DNA of 64,000 nt from Apodemus sylvaticus (Eukaryota > Chordata > Mammalia > Rodentia > Muridae). Location: the NCBI RefSeq assembly GCF_947179515.1, contig NC_067472.1:167773275-167837274 (forward strand), given 5' to 3'. The notes beneath the pieces were generated by a model, which saw only the letters and a program-made list of their open reading frames with translations, searched no databases and had not been told where the DNA came from. Made by a program: the position numbers and the translations under genes. This document shows positions 22,096 through 32,707 of this stretch, in pieces (the stretch's first letter is position 1; the number at the start of each line of letters is the position of its first letter).

Positions 22096-22111
22096 CAATA
22101 AAAAAAATGAC

Positions 22112-22200
22112 ACAGGAGCTGGAGAGGTGGCTCAGTGGTTAAGAGTGCTCACCGCTCTCGAGGAGCACCTGAGTTCACTTCCTAGCACCCGTGTTCTGAA
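22112..22200 (+). repeat. B2 SINE 5' fragment
   Basis: GGAGCTGGAGAGGTGGCTCAGTGG and GAGTTCACTTCCTAGCACC, truncated after the head. Confidence 0.85.
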
Positions 22201-22203
22201 GCA

Positions 22204-22700
22204 GAGTAAGGTAGAAATGACCAATTATTAGATATCGACTTATTTAGTGATTTACACAAAGCGCTGCTTGTGCCACCCATGCTCCTTCGTCAAGCATGAC
22301 TTCACTTGCTACCTGGGACAGAATGACCTGAGGAAGGAGCTGAAACAATGAACCGTTGCCCTTGACAACCGGCTGACTGCCTGCCACTTGTGCTTTCTGT
22401 AAAAAAAATCTCCCTTGCCCACCCACGCTGTGGTTTTAGAGTAGAAGATGAGAATGCAAACCGGACCCAGATGGAAGCCTTTCAGGAGCCGTCCTGACTT
22501 CAGTCCACTGGGGACATCTCCTCTCTTCCACCCTCACTGGTGTTGGAGTGCTTATTCCAGAAGGTTCCTGCAGCGGTTGGGCAGTTCGTAACTGCCGTGA
22601 CTCAAGCTCTGGAGGATCCGGCATCCTCTCGCTTCTTAGGGCACCTGCACTCATGTGCACATATCCAATCAGAGATGCACACACCTAACTAATAGTAACA
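22204..22700. other. Intergenic sequence, no gene recognised
   Basis: The short ORFs on the minus strand here (60 and 82 codons) have no recognisable family signature. Confidence 0.4.
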
Positions 22701-22704
22701 AAAA

Positions 22705-22825
22705 TATCTGGGCATGGTGATGCTGGCCCAGCACTAAAGGCAAGAGAGGCAGGCAGATCTCTGTGAGTTCAAGGTCAGCCAGGTCAGCCAGGGCTACAGA
22801 GTCAGATCCTGTTTCAAAATAGTAG
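22705..22825 (+). repeat. B1 SINE, diverged
   Basis: TCTGGGCATGGTGATGCTGGCCC, GAGTTCAAGGTCAGCC (an internal GGTCAGCCA is doubled) and GATCCTGTTTCAAAATAG. Confidence 0.8.
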
Positions 22826-22894
22826 TTTTTAAATTACTTAAAAGTCAAAAGTAGAAAGGATTATCATCCATAATCTTATCAGAAAACATAACTG

Positions 22895-23100
22895 CCACGA
22901 GTTGGGGGTATAACTCAGTAGGTAGATGCCCGCAGCATTCACAAATCCCTGGGTTCAATCTCTTGTACCCACATGGTGGCTCACAGTCGTCTGTAACTCC
23001 AATTCTAGGGGATCTGATACCCTCTTCTGGCCTCCACAGGCACCAGGTGCACATGAAGGAAAAATACCCAGACGCATAACAAATAAAAATAAATCAATAC
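22895..23100 (+). repeat. B3/ID-type SINE
   Basis: GTTGGGGGTATAACTCAGTAGG head, GGGTTCAATCTCTTGTACCC and CTGATACCCTCTTCTGGCC. Confidence 0.85.
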
Positions 23101-23121
23101 AAAATAGCATTATCATTTTTT

Positions 23122-23262
23122 TTCCGAGACAGGGTTTCTCTGTGTAGCCCTGGCTGTCCTGGAACTCACTCTATAAACCAGGCTGGTTTTGAATTCAGAA
23201 ATCCACCTGCCTCTGCCTCCCAAGTGCTGGGATTAAAGGTGTGTGCAACCACCGCCCGGCTA
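23122..23262 (-). repeat. B1 SINE
   Basis: GAGACAGGGTTTCTCTGTGTAGCC through GCTGGGATTAAAGGTGTG to CACCGCCCGGC: near-consensus B1. Confidence 0.96.
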
Positions 23263-23344
23263 ATTATCACTTTGAGGTAGATCTACCTGGGTACATTTCT
23301 GCCCATGAATATTTTAACAATAAGCTCAGGTCCTTTCCTGTTTT

Positions 23345-23626
23345 TTTAAGATTTATTTATTTATTTTCTGTATATGAGTACACTGTACCTGTGCAGATGG
23401 TTGTGAGCCATCACATGGTTGCTGGGAATTGAGCTCCAGCCCTGCCTGCCAGCTCCAACCCAAAGATTTATATGTGAGTACACTGTAGGTGTCTTCGGAC
23501 TCACCAGAAGAGGGCATCAGATCTCATTACAGATGGTTGTGAACCACCATGTGGTTGCTGGGATTTGAACTCAGGACCTCTGGAAGAGCAGTCAGTGCTC
23601 TTAACCACTGAGCCATGTCTCCAGCC
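23345..23626 (-). repeat. Two B2 SINEs in tandem
   Basis: A 5'-shortened B2 at 23345-23440 (GGTTGTGAGCCATCACATGG) is followed by a more complete one at 23462-23626 (CTCACCAGAAGAGGGCATC to CATGTCTCCAGCCC). Confidence 0.93.
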
Positions 23627-23799
23627 CACTCAGGTCCTTTTTATGCTCACCTTTTCCCACTTATCAATACTCATGTGATACTTTAAGTGTTTTAAGAATG
23701 TCCATCACTCTTATTTTTTGGTTGTGAGCCTAGCCTTTAACATCTGAGCCATCTCTCCAGCCTCACACTTGGAAGAGCACACACACACACACACACACC

Positions 23800-24285
23800 T
23801 TGCCTGGGCAGCACAGTAGAGCTGGCCACAATGGTGCGAGCACAGGGAGCTGTCAGGCTGACCAATCCACTCAGGCCCAGATCCAGGGTTTTGAGTCGGC
23901 CCACCCCAACATCTACCCCATCTAAGAACTGCTGGAGTGCATGGAGGGCCTGGTCCTCCAGAACCAAAGCAGCAGGAACTCCATGATACAGGGCAACAAC
24001 AGGTATCTGAGAGGAGTCCTGGTGAGGATCCAGGACTGACAGAATAGCAGAAGCCAACCAGACCAACGACTCATTAAAATGAATATTTGCAAGAAAACTT
24101 GTTGAGGCAAAGGGTATACTGTCTGACACACCAAGACACACCACAGCTTCAATGCCAAGATCTGTTTGTTTTCTTTTGTTGCAAGGGCAGAGAGTGGGAA
24201 GATATGGAGGGTTGGGGAGATGAATGAGATTGGTGGGCATGATGGGAAATTCACAAAGAATCAATAAAAAGTAAAAAAAAAAACT
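23800..24285 (+). repeat. L1 3' untranslated end (Lx-like)
   Basis: The block ends GGGAAATTCACAAAGAATCAATAAAAAG, a standard mouse L1 3' terminus with AATAAA. A 223-codon minus-strand frame overlaps it and is a by-product, not a gene. Confidence 0.75.
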
Positions 24286-24371
24286 GTCTTTTACATATCT
24301 GCATGCCTGAGTTAACTGAATTAACTTAAAGTAGCTATACACGTAAGTTATCCCTCCCTTTTTGCCAATAT

Positions 24372-24480
24372 AAAGTGGACTGGGGGTGTAGTCAGACACT
24401 TGCCTCACATGAGGAAAACTGTGGGTTCAATCCTCAACACCACAAAATAAACAAGTAAGCAAATAAAAAACACAAGGCAA
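24372..24480 (+). repeat. ID-type SINE
   Basis: GTGGACTGGGGGTGTAGTCAGACACTTGCC, GTGGGTTCAATCCTCAACACC and an A-rich tail match the tRNA-Ala-derived ID pattern. Confidence 0.75.
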
Positions 24481-24784
24481 AGGGGTGTGGTGGTCCACCC
24501 TGGTAAACTCACCCCGGGGTGGGGGTGAGTTAAGACCCACAAGCCTCTCTCTGAGGGAGGGAGTTGGGGAGGAGGCAATGAGCAAGTCTGTCTTTTATTG
24601 TCTTATTTTATCAGTCCTCTCTGTTATTTTTGTTGGAGGTTGCCTGTGCAGTAGGCCCAGTTAAACCGAGGGCCTGGTGCATCCTGGGCTGTTTGTACAG
24701 CACCCCAGTACTAGGGCCTGGTGAACCCTGGGCGAATGCTAGACCTTGAAGCTCTTTCCAGACCCAGCCTCTGTTGAAAATACT

Positions 24785-25000
24785 TTTCTAAAAAGACTTT
24801 ATACATATGAGTGTTCTGCCTGTGTGTAAGCGCACTGTGCAAGCCTTGTGTTCCCAGAAGCCACAAGAGGGCAACAGATCCCACGGAACTGTAGTTACAG
24901 GCGGTTATAAGGCTCCCCGTGGGCTCTGGGAACCGAAACCAGCTCCTCTGCAAGAGCAGCCAGTACTCTTACCCAATAAGCTACCTCTCCAGTCCCACTT
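24785..25000 (-). repeat. B3-type SINE
   Basis: GAGTGTTCTGCCTGTGTGTAAGC, CCACAAGAGGGCAACAGATCCC, GGGAACCGAAACCAGC and AATAAGCTACCTCTCCAGTCCC. Confidence 0.85.
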
Positions 25001-25077
25001 AGAGATATTTTTATGGCCACCCCCTCTTCTTTTCTTCTGTCCTTTTTCACTTCACAGAAACAATTATGAGCCCTTAG

Positions 25078-25235
25078 AAGCCGGGTGTGGTGTGTGTTAC
25101 ACGCCTGTAAGGGAAGCAGAAGCAGGAGGATCAGGAGTTCAAGGCTATCCAAAGTCAACCTTTGTTACACAGTGAGTTAAAGGCCTGGATGGTCGATGTA
25201 AGACCCTGTCTTTTTAAAAATAAAATAAAATGGAA
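25078..25235 (+). repeat. B1-like SINE, diverged
   Basis: GCCGGGTGTGGTGTGTGTTACACGCC, CAGGAGTTCAAGGC and AAGACCCTGTCTTTTTAAAAATAAAA. Confidence 0.75.
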
Positions 25236-25344
25236 ATAAAATGTAAAGAAGCCGACACTCCTAAGATCCCTCCAGAAAAAGATGTATGTAGCTCTGTCAC
25301 TGTTTGTTGTTTTTTGTTACTGCTGTTTTGTTGGGGGTGGTGGT

Positions 25345-25450
25345 ATGTTTTCTTTTTCAGAGTCTCACAGTGTAACTCAGGCTGGCCTGAACCGGCTAAC
25401 TTCAACTCATAGAGATCCACTCTGCCTCAGAGTCCTGGCATCACAGGTGT
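25345..25450 (-). repeat. B1-like SINE fragment
   Basis: CAGAGTCTCACAGTGTAACTC, AGGCTGGCC and CATAGAGATCC, truncated. Confidence 0.6.
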
Positions 25451-25454
25451 GATC

Positions 25455-26130
25455 TACTGATTGATACATTTTAAAGTGTCTGCCACAGCACCTCAAAGAA
25501 TGAGTGTTCAGTAGTCTTGATTGGTCCTATCTCCTTGAGGACACCCAGGTCCTTTCATTATCATTTTGAGAACGTCCAGGTCCTTTCTAGCTCTTAGCAA
25601 ATAAATATAATAATTATAATAATTATAGTAATATAATTAATAACAATATAATTATAATAATTATTAATTACAAATAATTCTGTGGCGTTTCCTTGTAAGT
25701 AGAACCTTGCCGGTTTGGTTATCAATTTATTGTCAAAGCTCCAGATTTACCCTTCCTGACTGCTCAATGGAAAACGGTTCTGGGCCCTTTAAATATTTTT
25801 CCTTTGCAGTGATGAAGTTCTGTCATTAGAGGGCACCAGAGAAACATGGAAAGAGCAGGTACTAGATGTCCTAGATCCTGTGCGCGCCCTTCCCGCCCCG
25901 CACCCCAACCCTGGGCAGACTCCATTCTGGGTTCTGGAGCCCCAGGCTCCTGCTGTATGAGACAGTTTACCGAGCCAACAGCAGCCTCCTCCCACATCCA
26001 CCCTCAGGCAGCCCTGAAGGAAGAGCTAAGACTGCCCCCAGCACCCTAGCAGCCAGACGTCCTGTTCCACCAGGCAGATTTCCAGCAAGTTCCACAGATC
26101 CGTTACCCAGTGACCCATAATCCCATCATC
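25455..26130. other. Intergenic sequence with an AT-rich block
   Basis: An AT-only stretch of TAATTA/ATAATTAT units lies at 25600-25680. The rest is unique-looking; ORFs of 67-77 codons on both strands between 25764 and 26049 lack support. Confidence 0.4.
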
Positions 26131-26145
26131 CCCAAGGTCTGAATC

Positions 26146-26348
26146 GCCAGGCCATGGTGGTGCACGCCTGTAACCCCAGCACTTTGGGAGGCAGAGGCAG
26201 GCGGATTTCTGAGTTCGAGACCAGCCTGGCTGGTCTACAGAGTGAGTTCCAGGACAGCTAGGGCTACACAGAGAAACCCTGTCTCGAAAAAAACCAAATC
26301 AAAAAAACAAAACAAAACAAAACAAAAAACAAAAACAACAAAAAAAAG
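26146..26348 (+). repeat. B1 SINE with long (CAAAA)n tail and 12-bp target duplication
   Basis: Near-consensus B1 (GCCATGGTGGTGCACGCC...CCCTGTCTCG) with an AACAAAAC-rich tail. AAGGTCTGAATC flanks it at 26134-26145 and 26349-26360. Confidence 0.97.
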
Positions 26349-26364
26349 AAGGTCTGAATCTCAG

Positions 26365-26910
26365 GAATTCTTTCTTGGATGTCATTTCAATGGGTTGGTA
26401 GTGACCTTCCGTGGACATGTTGGAGAACTCCATCACTGGGCCAGCAGACAGGGCTATCTGTGAGGTTCTCTGACTAAACAGCCTACCTTAGCCAGGGAGC
26501 CACAAATTCCAACGAGAGACTCTGTCTCAAAAGCCAAGTTGTAGCACATGGGGGGAGGCGGGTTACACGTAAGGCGCACGCCCATGGACACATGAGCGGG
26601 AACTTTCAAGAAAGTCTTTTCTTACCAACTACTCGCTCATTACTCAAAGCCCACATGCTTCGTAATTCTTTCACATTAAACTCCCCTGCTGCAATATCAT
26701 AGGTCGAGTGGGTGACCGTGAGTGTACCTGCCCTCCTGAGAGCATCCAAGTTATTTCCAGGGTTTTGCCGAAATAAATACCGTACACATATCCTTGTGCG
26801 CTGGTGGTTTCTACAGCAGTGGATTGTCCTCCAGTTTAATTGCTGCTGCACGGGAAACTTCCACTGCTTCACAATAAAGTAAGAAAGTGTCCCCAGACCG
26901 TGGCCTGGCA
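26365..26910. other. Intergenic sequence, no gene recognised
   Basis: Unique-looking. An 88-codon minus-strand frame at 26606-26872 has no identifiable motif. The section near 26700-26830 has a faint LINE character. Confidence 0.35.
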
Positions 26911-26913
26911 GGC

Positions 26914-26979
26914 CATCCTCCCCCCACTCCCACCCCTACCCCCACCCCCTACCCCCCACTCCCCACCCCCCACCCCCAT
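26914..26979. repeat. C-rich low-complexity tract
   Basis: About 66 bases built almost entirely of CCCC/CCCAC/CCCTA runs. The minus strand has at least eight G runs of three or more with one- or two-base spacers. Confidence 0.95.
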
Positions 26980-27089
26980 TGCTTTTAGTCAATATTCTTG
27001 CCTTTTACTTGGGTGGGAAAACACTGAGTCACTTCCTGGCCTTTAGTTCATCTCGAATATCTTGGTTGTCTTTCTTTCTTTTATTTATT

Positions 27090-27180
27090 ATTTATTTATT
27101 TTTATTTTACTTTTGAGGCGGGGTATCATTATGTAGCCCTGGCTGGCCTCAGACTCGAAAAGATCTGCTTGCCTCTCACT
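27090..27180 (-). repeat. B1 SINE fragment
   Basis: TTTTGAGGCGGGGTATCATTATGTAGCCC and GGCTGGCCTCAGACTCG, preceded by a TTTATT-rich tail. Confidence 0.8.
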
Positions 27181-27419
27181 TGACCCTTATGAGCAGTTAC
27201 TTTTCTGGTAGACTTCCTGTTATGAGTCATCTGGGTCAGGCCCCACGATGATCTCACTTAGCCTTCATCATTAAGAAGCCTGTCTCCAAGAACATTCGTA
27301 CTGGAGGTCAGACTTCCAATACATGGTTTTACAGGGGCCACCGGCAGAACACAGTCAGACCTTACTTAACATATGTACAAATGAGTGGCCTACACGTCAT
27401 TTCTTTTTTTATTTGTATG

Positions 27420-27500
27420 ACTGTTTTGAGACAGAGTCTCATCTGTAGTCCAGGCTAGCCCTATTTTTACTTTTTAAAATCTTCCTGCCTCAGTCTCAAA
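27420..27500 (-). repeat. B1 SINE fragment, diverged
   Basis: GTTTTGAGACAGAGTCTCATC and GTCCAGGCTAGCCC. Confidence 0.7.
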
Positions 27501-27514
27501 ACTGCTAATAAGAT

Positions 27515-27668
27515 TAGTCAGGTGTAGTGATACATGCATTTAATTAACTTAACTAATTAAATTAATTCCAGCACTCGGGGGGTGGAAGGGACAGTGGAGT
27601 TCCAAGCCAGCCTGGTCTTCATAGAGCATACCAGGATAGCCAAGGCTACACTGAGACCCTGTCTGGGG
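27515..27668 (+). repeat. B1 SINE carrying an AT-rich insertion
   Basis: GTCAGGTGTAGTGATACATGC is followed by a 25-base TTAATTAA-type insertion in the middle of the usual TTTAATCCCAGCAC. B1 then resumes to GAGACCCTGTCTGGG. Confidence 0.8.
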
Positions 27669-27929
27669 GACTTGAGGGGTGCTCCATCAGAAGCCCGTAT
27701 CTTAATATATAAGCCTCAGACACAAAATTATAGTTTTAAATAAACATATATATAACCGGGGGCCTGGAGCATACTGGGTTGTTTGCACAGTACTCCCAGG
27801 TAAAGCTAGGGCCTCCTGCACCCTGGGCAAGGGGTACTTCTATATTTCTTGTATTCTTGTATACCAAAAAAGGAGTATAACTTCTTGTTATACAAGTAAA
27901 TACTTGTATATTTCATTTTTCAATATTTT

Positions 27930-28105
27930 AATTTATTTATTTCATGTATGTGAGTACACTGTCACTGTCTTCAGACACACCAGAAGAGGGCGTTGGATCC
28001 CATTACAGACGGTTGTAAGCCACCATGTGGTTGCTGGGAACTGAACTCAGGACTCCTGAAAAAGCAGTCAGTGCTCTTAACCACTGAGCCATCTCTCCAG
28101 CCCCT
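27930..28105 (-). repeat. B2 SINE
   Basis: ATTTATTTATTTCATGTATGTGAG, CACCAGAAGAGGGCGTTGG and GAGCCATCTCTCCAGCCCC. Confidence 0.96.
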
Positions 28106-28109
28106 TCTT

Positions 28110-29065
28110 ATATATTTCTTAAATAAGAGAGTTCTTAAATCATCTGTTAGAAAAAGCCCTTGACGTACACTAAAGGGCAGATCAGTCTCAGAAGAGGCTG
28201 ACTGAACTCCTGACCCTCTGGCTTCCCCTTCAAAGCCTTAAGGCCTCAGGCGGGTCACTCATCCCATTTCTGTACTTGAGACAGGGACCTGTGCTTTCAG
28301 GGCTGACCTCCACTCTCAGCCCTCAGCTAGGCAGGCTTCCACACACTGGATCGGAGAAGTTTCTGGCCCTCTCTCTGCCTTTCTCCCGGCAGCCCTGAGG
28401 TGCCCCTCCCTCACTGAGCACCTCTCTCGTTTCTTCATCTCCAACCAGCTTAAAGCACACACCTGCTTCCCCTCACAGTTCATTAACACGGAGAAAAGTC
28501 CTCTCTTCTCTCACTGTCTGCCGAGCCTCTTTAAAAGCTGTGTGTCAGGGTGAGGTTACTGAACTATGCAGAAAGGATGCTGAGACAGCTGACACAGGGC
28601 CAGCCCTGCCTGCCCTGCCCTGCCCTGCCCTGCCCTGCCCTGCCCTGTCCTGCCCACATCTCTGCCTCTCACTAATGGTAACAGAAGCTCCACCACAGCA
28701 ACTCTGAGGACCAAAGGATATGTCTCTTGTTGAAAATGACTCTCAGGAAGGGGCAAATACTGCTAAGCTGTCCTCGAGAACACTGAGAAAGAAACTCATG
28801 ATAACTCATGAATCTGAAACAGCATGAAATCATTTCCTCTTCTAAAAGATAAAACCAAAAAGAAAAAAGAAAAAAGAAAGCCATAGTAATGGAAATATTT
28901 ACACAAGAAAAAAAAGTATTCAAACAGCAGAGATGTGGTGGGAAACCCACTTCCTTCCTGACTGGAACCGATTCTTTCCATTTTCTAGATCGTCTTCTGG
29001 CCTGCTGTAACCCTTATATAGACAAGCCTGTATGTGTGAATATACTTTAAATGTATCTTTAAAAA
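28110..29065. other. Intergenic sequence with a (CTGCC)n run
   Basis: A pentanucleotide CTGCC run of about ten units sits at 28605-28654. No gene recognised. Overlapping minus-strand frames at 28556-28981 have no family resemblance. Confidence 0.45.
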
Positions 29066-29071
29066 AAAAAT

Positions 29072-29225
29072 GCCGGGTGGTGGTAGCGCACACCTTTAGT
29101 CCCAGCACTCGGGAGGCAGATTTCTGAGTTCGAGGCCAGCCTGGTCTACAGAGTGAGTTCCGGGACAGCCAGGGCTACACAGAGAAACCCTGTCTCGGAA
29201 AAAAAAAAAATCAAAACAAACAAAA
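29072..29225 (+). repeat. B1 SINE
   Basis: GCCGGGTGGTGGTAGCGCACACC, TTCTGAGTTCGAGGCCAGCC and CCCTGTCTCGGAAAAA. It lacks about ten bases after GGGAGGCAGA. Confidence 0.95.
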
Positions 29226-29229
29226 AACC

Positions 29230-29537
29230 CTTAATTTTCTTTTGGTGCTGGGGATTGAGGCTAAAGTTCCACATGCGCCAAATATAGTCTCTAGCTCTGA
29301 GCTACACTTCCAGCACCTCAGATTGATTCACTTTCTTTTAGAACATATTATATACTTCATGCCTTCTCTAACAATAGATCTCAGAGATCACCCCAGGTAC
29401 ACATACAGATCTCTTTCCTTATTTGTCTGGGAAACATACTCTCACTCCATTGTTCCCCAACCATCAGACATTCATGGCCTTTTCCATGGTGTTGTTCTTG
29501 TTGTTTTCCTTTGTTAAATACCTGAAATACATTCTAC

Positions 29538-29570
<33 letters not shown>

Positions 29571-29865
29571 TTGGGGGTGGATTATGAGTGTAGATGCACA
29601 TATCATGGCATGCATGGAGGTCAGGGGGCAACTGGCAGGAGTCAGGTCTCTCCTTTCACTGTCTGGGTCCTGAGGCTTAGAGTCATTTGTTGAACTTGGG
29701 TGGCAGAAGCCCTCTCAGCTGACCCAGTCCTCTGCTCTTCTAAAACATGCTGCCATGAATACCTACCTGTCCCTTTGACTTTGTGTACAACACATATTGG
29801 TTTTGACAAAACATACACCTAGAAAGATAATTTCTACAATCAAGTAGTTATTTAAAATTTTTAAA
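29230..29865. other. Intergenic sequence with a (TG)n run
   Basis: A 15-unit TG run at 29540-29568 lies inside a B3-like region (29525-29740). No gene recognised. CTGCCATGAATACC near 29750 looks like old LINE. Confidence 0.4.
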
Positions 29866-29882
29866 TTAAAAGTAGGGAGAGT

Positions 29883-30056
29883 AAGCCGGGCGGTGGCGCA
29901 CGCCTGTAATCCCAGCACTCTGGGAGGCAGAGGCAGGCGGATTTCTGAGTTCGAGGCCAGCCTGGTCTACAGAGTGAGTTCCAGGACAACCAGAGCTACA
30001 CAGAGAAACCTTGTCTCGAAAAAACCAAATCCAAACAAACAAACAAACAAAAAAAA
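29883..30056 (+). repeat. B1 SINE with 12-bp target duplication
   Basis: GCCGGGCGGTGGCGCACGCC through TTGTCTCGAAAAAACC and a (CAAA)n tail. AGTAGGGAGAGT flanks at 29871-29882 and 30057-30068. Confidence 0.97.
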
Positions 30057-30069
30057 AGTAGGGAGAGTG

Positions 30070-30210
30070 GGCTAGGGAGAGGTGGTTCAATAGTTCTCAG
30101 ATTATACATCAGACAGCTCACCACTGCCTAGAATTTCAGCTCCAAGAGACCAGATACCCTCCTATGCTGATGGACACATATCTACCAGCGTACACAAAAT
30201 TAAAACACTA
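30070..30210 (+). repeat. B2-type SINE, diverged
   Basis: GGCTAGGGAGAGGTGGTTCAATAG, GAATTTCAGCTCCAAG and GATACCCTCCTATGC. Confidence 0.75.
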
Positions 30211-30211
30211 A

Positions 30212-30365
30212 GGCCAGGCGAGTAATCCAGGGAGACAGAGGCAGGCAGATCTCTGTGAGTTCAAGGCCAGCCTGGTCTACAGAGTAAGTTCCAGGTCAGC
30301 CAAGGCTGTCAAGAAACACTGTCTCAAAACAAACAAACAACAAACAATAACAATAATAATATAAT
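30212..30365 (+). repeat. B1 SINE, internally shortened
   Basis: GGCCAGGCGAGTAATCCAGGG (a gap removes GGTGGCGCACGCC), then GAGGCAGGCAGATCTCTGTGAG and CACTGTCTCAAAACAAAC. Confidence 0.9.
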
Positions 30366-30634
30366 CTAGAAAACCAAATGAAGTTAATGTTGACACAGAC
30401 AATATCCGAGAACTCAGGCAGTTATTCGACCCAACTGCATAATATGTAAAAACTATTTAGAAGAGTGTCTAGTACACATATCTGCAGCATTAGGTTTTAC
30501 ATTTTACCAAGCTGATCTTGAATATTTTCATGATAGAATATTTCCCTGACCTTTATCAGCATTGCTTATTTGGAATTTGAATTGTGTCAATCTAAAGGGG
30601 ATAAATTATAGGTCATTAGGGCTTTCATTTCTTC

Positions 30635-30765
30635 CTGCCTCCCAGTTCAGAATCTCACCATTGTAACTCTGCCTGTCCAGGCTGGACTCGAGCTCAGAGA
30701 TCTACCGGTGTCTGCATTCCAAGTGCTAGGATTAAAGATGTCTGCAATTATGCCAAGCTGTGACT
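30635..30765 (-). repeat. B1 SINE, diverged
   Basis: GTCCAGGCTGGACTCGAGC and CAAGTGCTAGGATTAAAGATG. Confidence 0.8.
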
Positions 30766-30846
30766 GCTGTCTTAAATGCTTCTTCCTACCTTCCTACCCT
30801 GGCTTTCAACACCTTTTCAACATTCATCACATTTCTGATCTTATTT

Positions 30847-31248
30847 CTTTAAAAAGAAATTTATAGGGGCTGGAGAGATGGCTCAGTGGTTAAGAGCACT
30901 GACTGCTCTTCCAGAGGTCCTGAGTTCAATTCCCAGCAACCACATGGTGGCTCACAACCATCTGTAATGGGATCTGATGCCCTCTTCTGGTGTGTTTGAA
31001 GGCAGCTACAGTGTACTCATATACATAAAAAATAAATAAAAATAGCTTTAAAAAAAAAAGAAATTTATATATGTGTGTGTGTATGTGTGTGTGTGTGTGT
31101 ACACCATTGCTCTCTTCAGACACTCTAGAAGAGAGCATCAGATCCCATCACAGATGTTTGTGAGTCACCATGTGGTTGCTGGGGATTGAACTCAGGACCT
31201 CTGGAAGACCAGTTAGTGCTCTTAACCGCTGAGCCATCTCTCCAGCTC
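30847..31248 (-). repeat. B2 SINE interrupted by a second B2
   Basis: CTGATCTTATTT flanks the whole block at 30835-30846 and 31249-31260. The outer B2 is reversed (body 31070-31248). A plus-strand B2 (next entry) sits in its tail. Confidence 0.93.
30866..31054 (+). repeat. B2 SINE nested in the tail of an opposite B2
   Basis: GGGGCTGGAGAGATGGCTCAG through CTTCTGGTGTG to an A-rich tail, near consensus. AAAAAGAAATTTATA flanks it at 30851-30865 and 31055-31069. Confidence 0.97.
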
Positions 31249-31589
31249 CTGATCTTATTTACCAGTGTAAATATACCTGCTAAGTTCTTGATTCAATCTG
31301 CACTAATGTTCTGACTGCAACTCCATTACATTCTAAGTGTGCCAGCTGAAGTATGGGAGACCCAACTAAATCTCATTTCAGAAGCATAACAAAGGCTTTA
31401 ACTGCAAACTCTAGCAACCCTCCACTCTGCACTTTCCTTAATCAGTTTCCTTAATAACTTTCTGTGTTATGCATTTACTCATGGATCATGAGAATTAAAG
31501 CCTTGGTTGGGCATGGGCTGGGCCTTTATACTGTTCATCAGTTCTTTCTCTGGAACGATCTGTTGAATTCATTGTTTCTCCTTGTAAAG

Positions 31590-32190
31590 GTAGTGTAATG
31601 GCTATTCCTAGTCAACTTGACTATATCTGGAATGAATTACAATCCAGAATTGGAGGGCACACCTGTGATCCAGATCTTAAAGCTGGAAGACACAAGTTTC
31701 TGACCTGGACCTTGGCATGAAAATCTTGAGGCATAGTGGCCATGAAAAACTTAGGCCTAGGCAAGGTAGTACACACCTTTAATCCCAGGAGATTGAGGCT
31801 AGGAGATTGAGGCTAGGAGTTCAAGGTTAGCCTGGAGCAAAGTAAATCCCAGATGCAGGCTTAGTGGTACACACACCTTTAATCTGGGCCACACCCCCTG
31901 CTAGGCCACACCTTCTGCTGGAGGCCTATATAAATAAGGACATTGGAAGAAGGAAGATTATTTCTTTTTTGCCTGAACTTACTTGCCAGCAGATCTGTTG
32001 GAATTTCTACAGAAGACCAGCTGAAACAACTAGCCTTGTGGGACTAAGTACTAGATTCTTGGACTTCCCATTCATAGTTGACCATCATTGGATTAACTGG
32101 ACTACAAACTGTAAGTCATCACAATAAATTCCCTCAATATAGAGACAGTACATAAGTTCTGTGATTCTAAAGAACCCTGACTAAAATATG
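31590..32190 (+). repeat. Rodent composite repeat (RMER-like) with a B1-like core
   Basis: GGCTATTCCTAGTCAACTTGAC, GGAATGAATTACAATCCAGAATTGG and the end AAGTTCTGTGATTCTAAAGAACCCTGAC form a familiar mouse repeat. A B1-like part lies at 31750-31850 with a 15-base unit (GGAGATTGAGGCTA) doubled. The 87-codon ORF at 31864 is part of the repeat. Confidence 0.6.
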
Positions 32191-32194
32191 GGTA

Positions 32195-32555
32195 GGGATT
32201 CTGCCTTTCCCTTACTTCTTACTGAATTACCACAAACAGCAGTGATTTAACATTAACTACTGTGTCTCATACACACTTATTACTACTATATAGTTACTAA
32301 TGGTTTCATGGGGACATATTTACAGAAGTTTAAATGAGCTAATTAGCATATGGAAGACACATGCCCTGTTTAGTGGCATACACCATAAGTTCTGGGACTC
32401 TATGGAACCCTCATTAATATACAATCAAAAACTCCCACACACATAAATGTATATATGTATGTATTAAAAAGCATCTATGAAAGGAATATTATCTTGAATT
32501 AGGGAGAGTTCTTAAGATATCTGAGGCTGAGGAAAATTATTAACTTCAACACTGC
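32195..32555. other. AT-rich intergenic sequence
   Basis: No gene recognised. A short stretch at 32360-32415 resembles the end of the preceding repeat. Confidence 0.35.
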
Positions 32556-32556
32556 C

Positions 32557-32707
32557 AGCCGGTGATGGCACATGCCTTTAATCCTAGCACTTGGAAGGCA
32601 GAGACAAGTAGAGCTCTGTGAGTGTAAGGCCAGCCTGGTCTACAGAATAAGTTTCAGCACAGCCAGAACTACACAAACCCTGTCTTGAAAAGAAAAAAAA
32701 AAAAAAA
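32557..32707 (+). repeat. B1 SINE, diverged
   Basis: GCCGGTGATGGCACATGCC, AAGGCCAGCCTGGTC and CCCTGTCTTGAAAAG, with an A tail. Confidence 0.9.

Noticed and set aside
23737..24408. 223-codon minus-strand open frame
   Set aside because: It overlaps an L1 3' untranslated end in the opposite direction and SINE remnants. It has no domain, and its end runs through a CA run.
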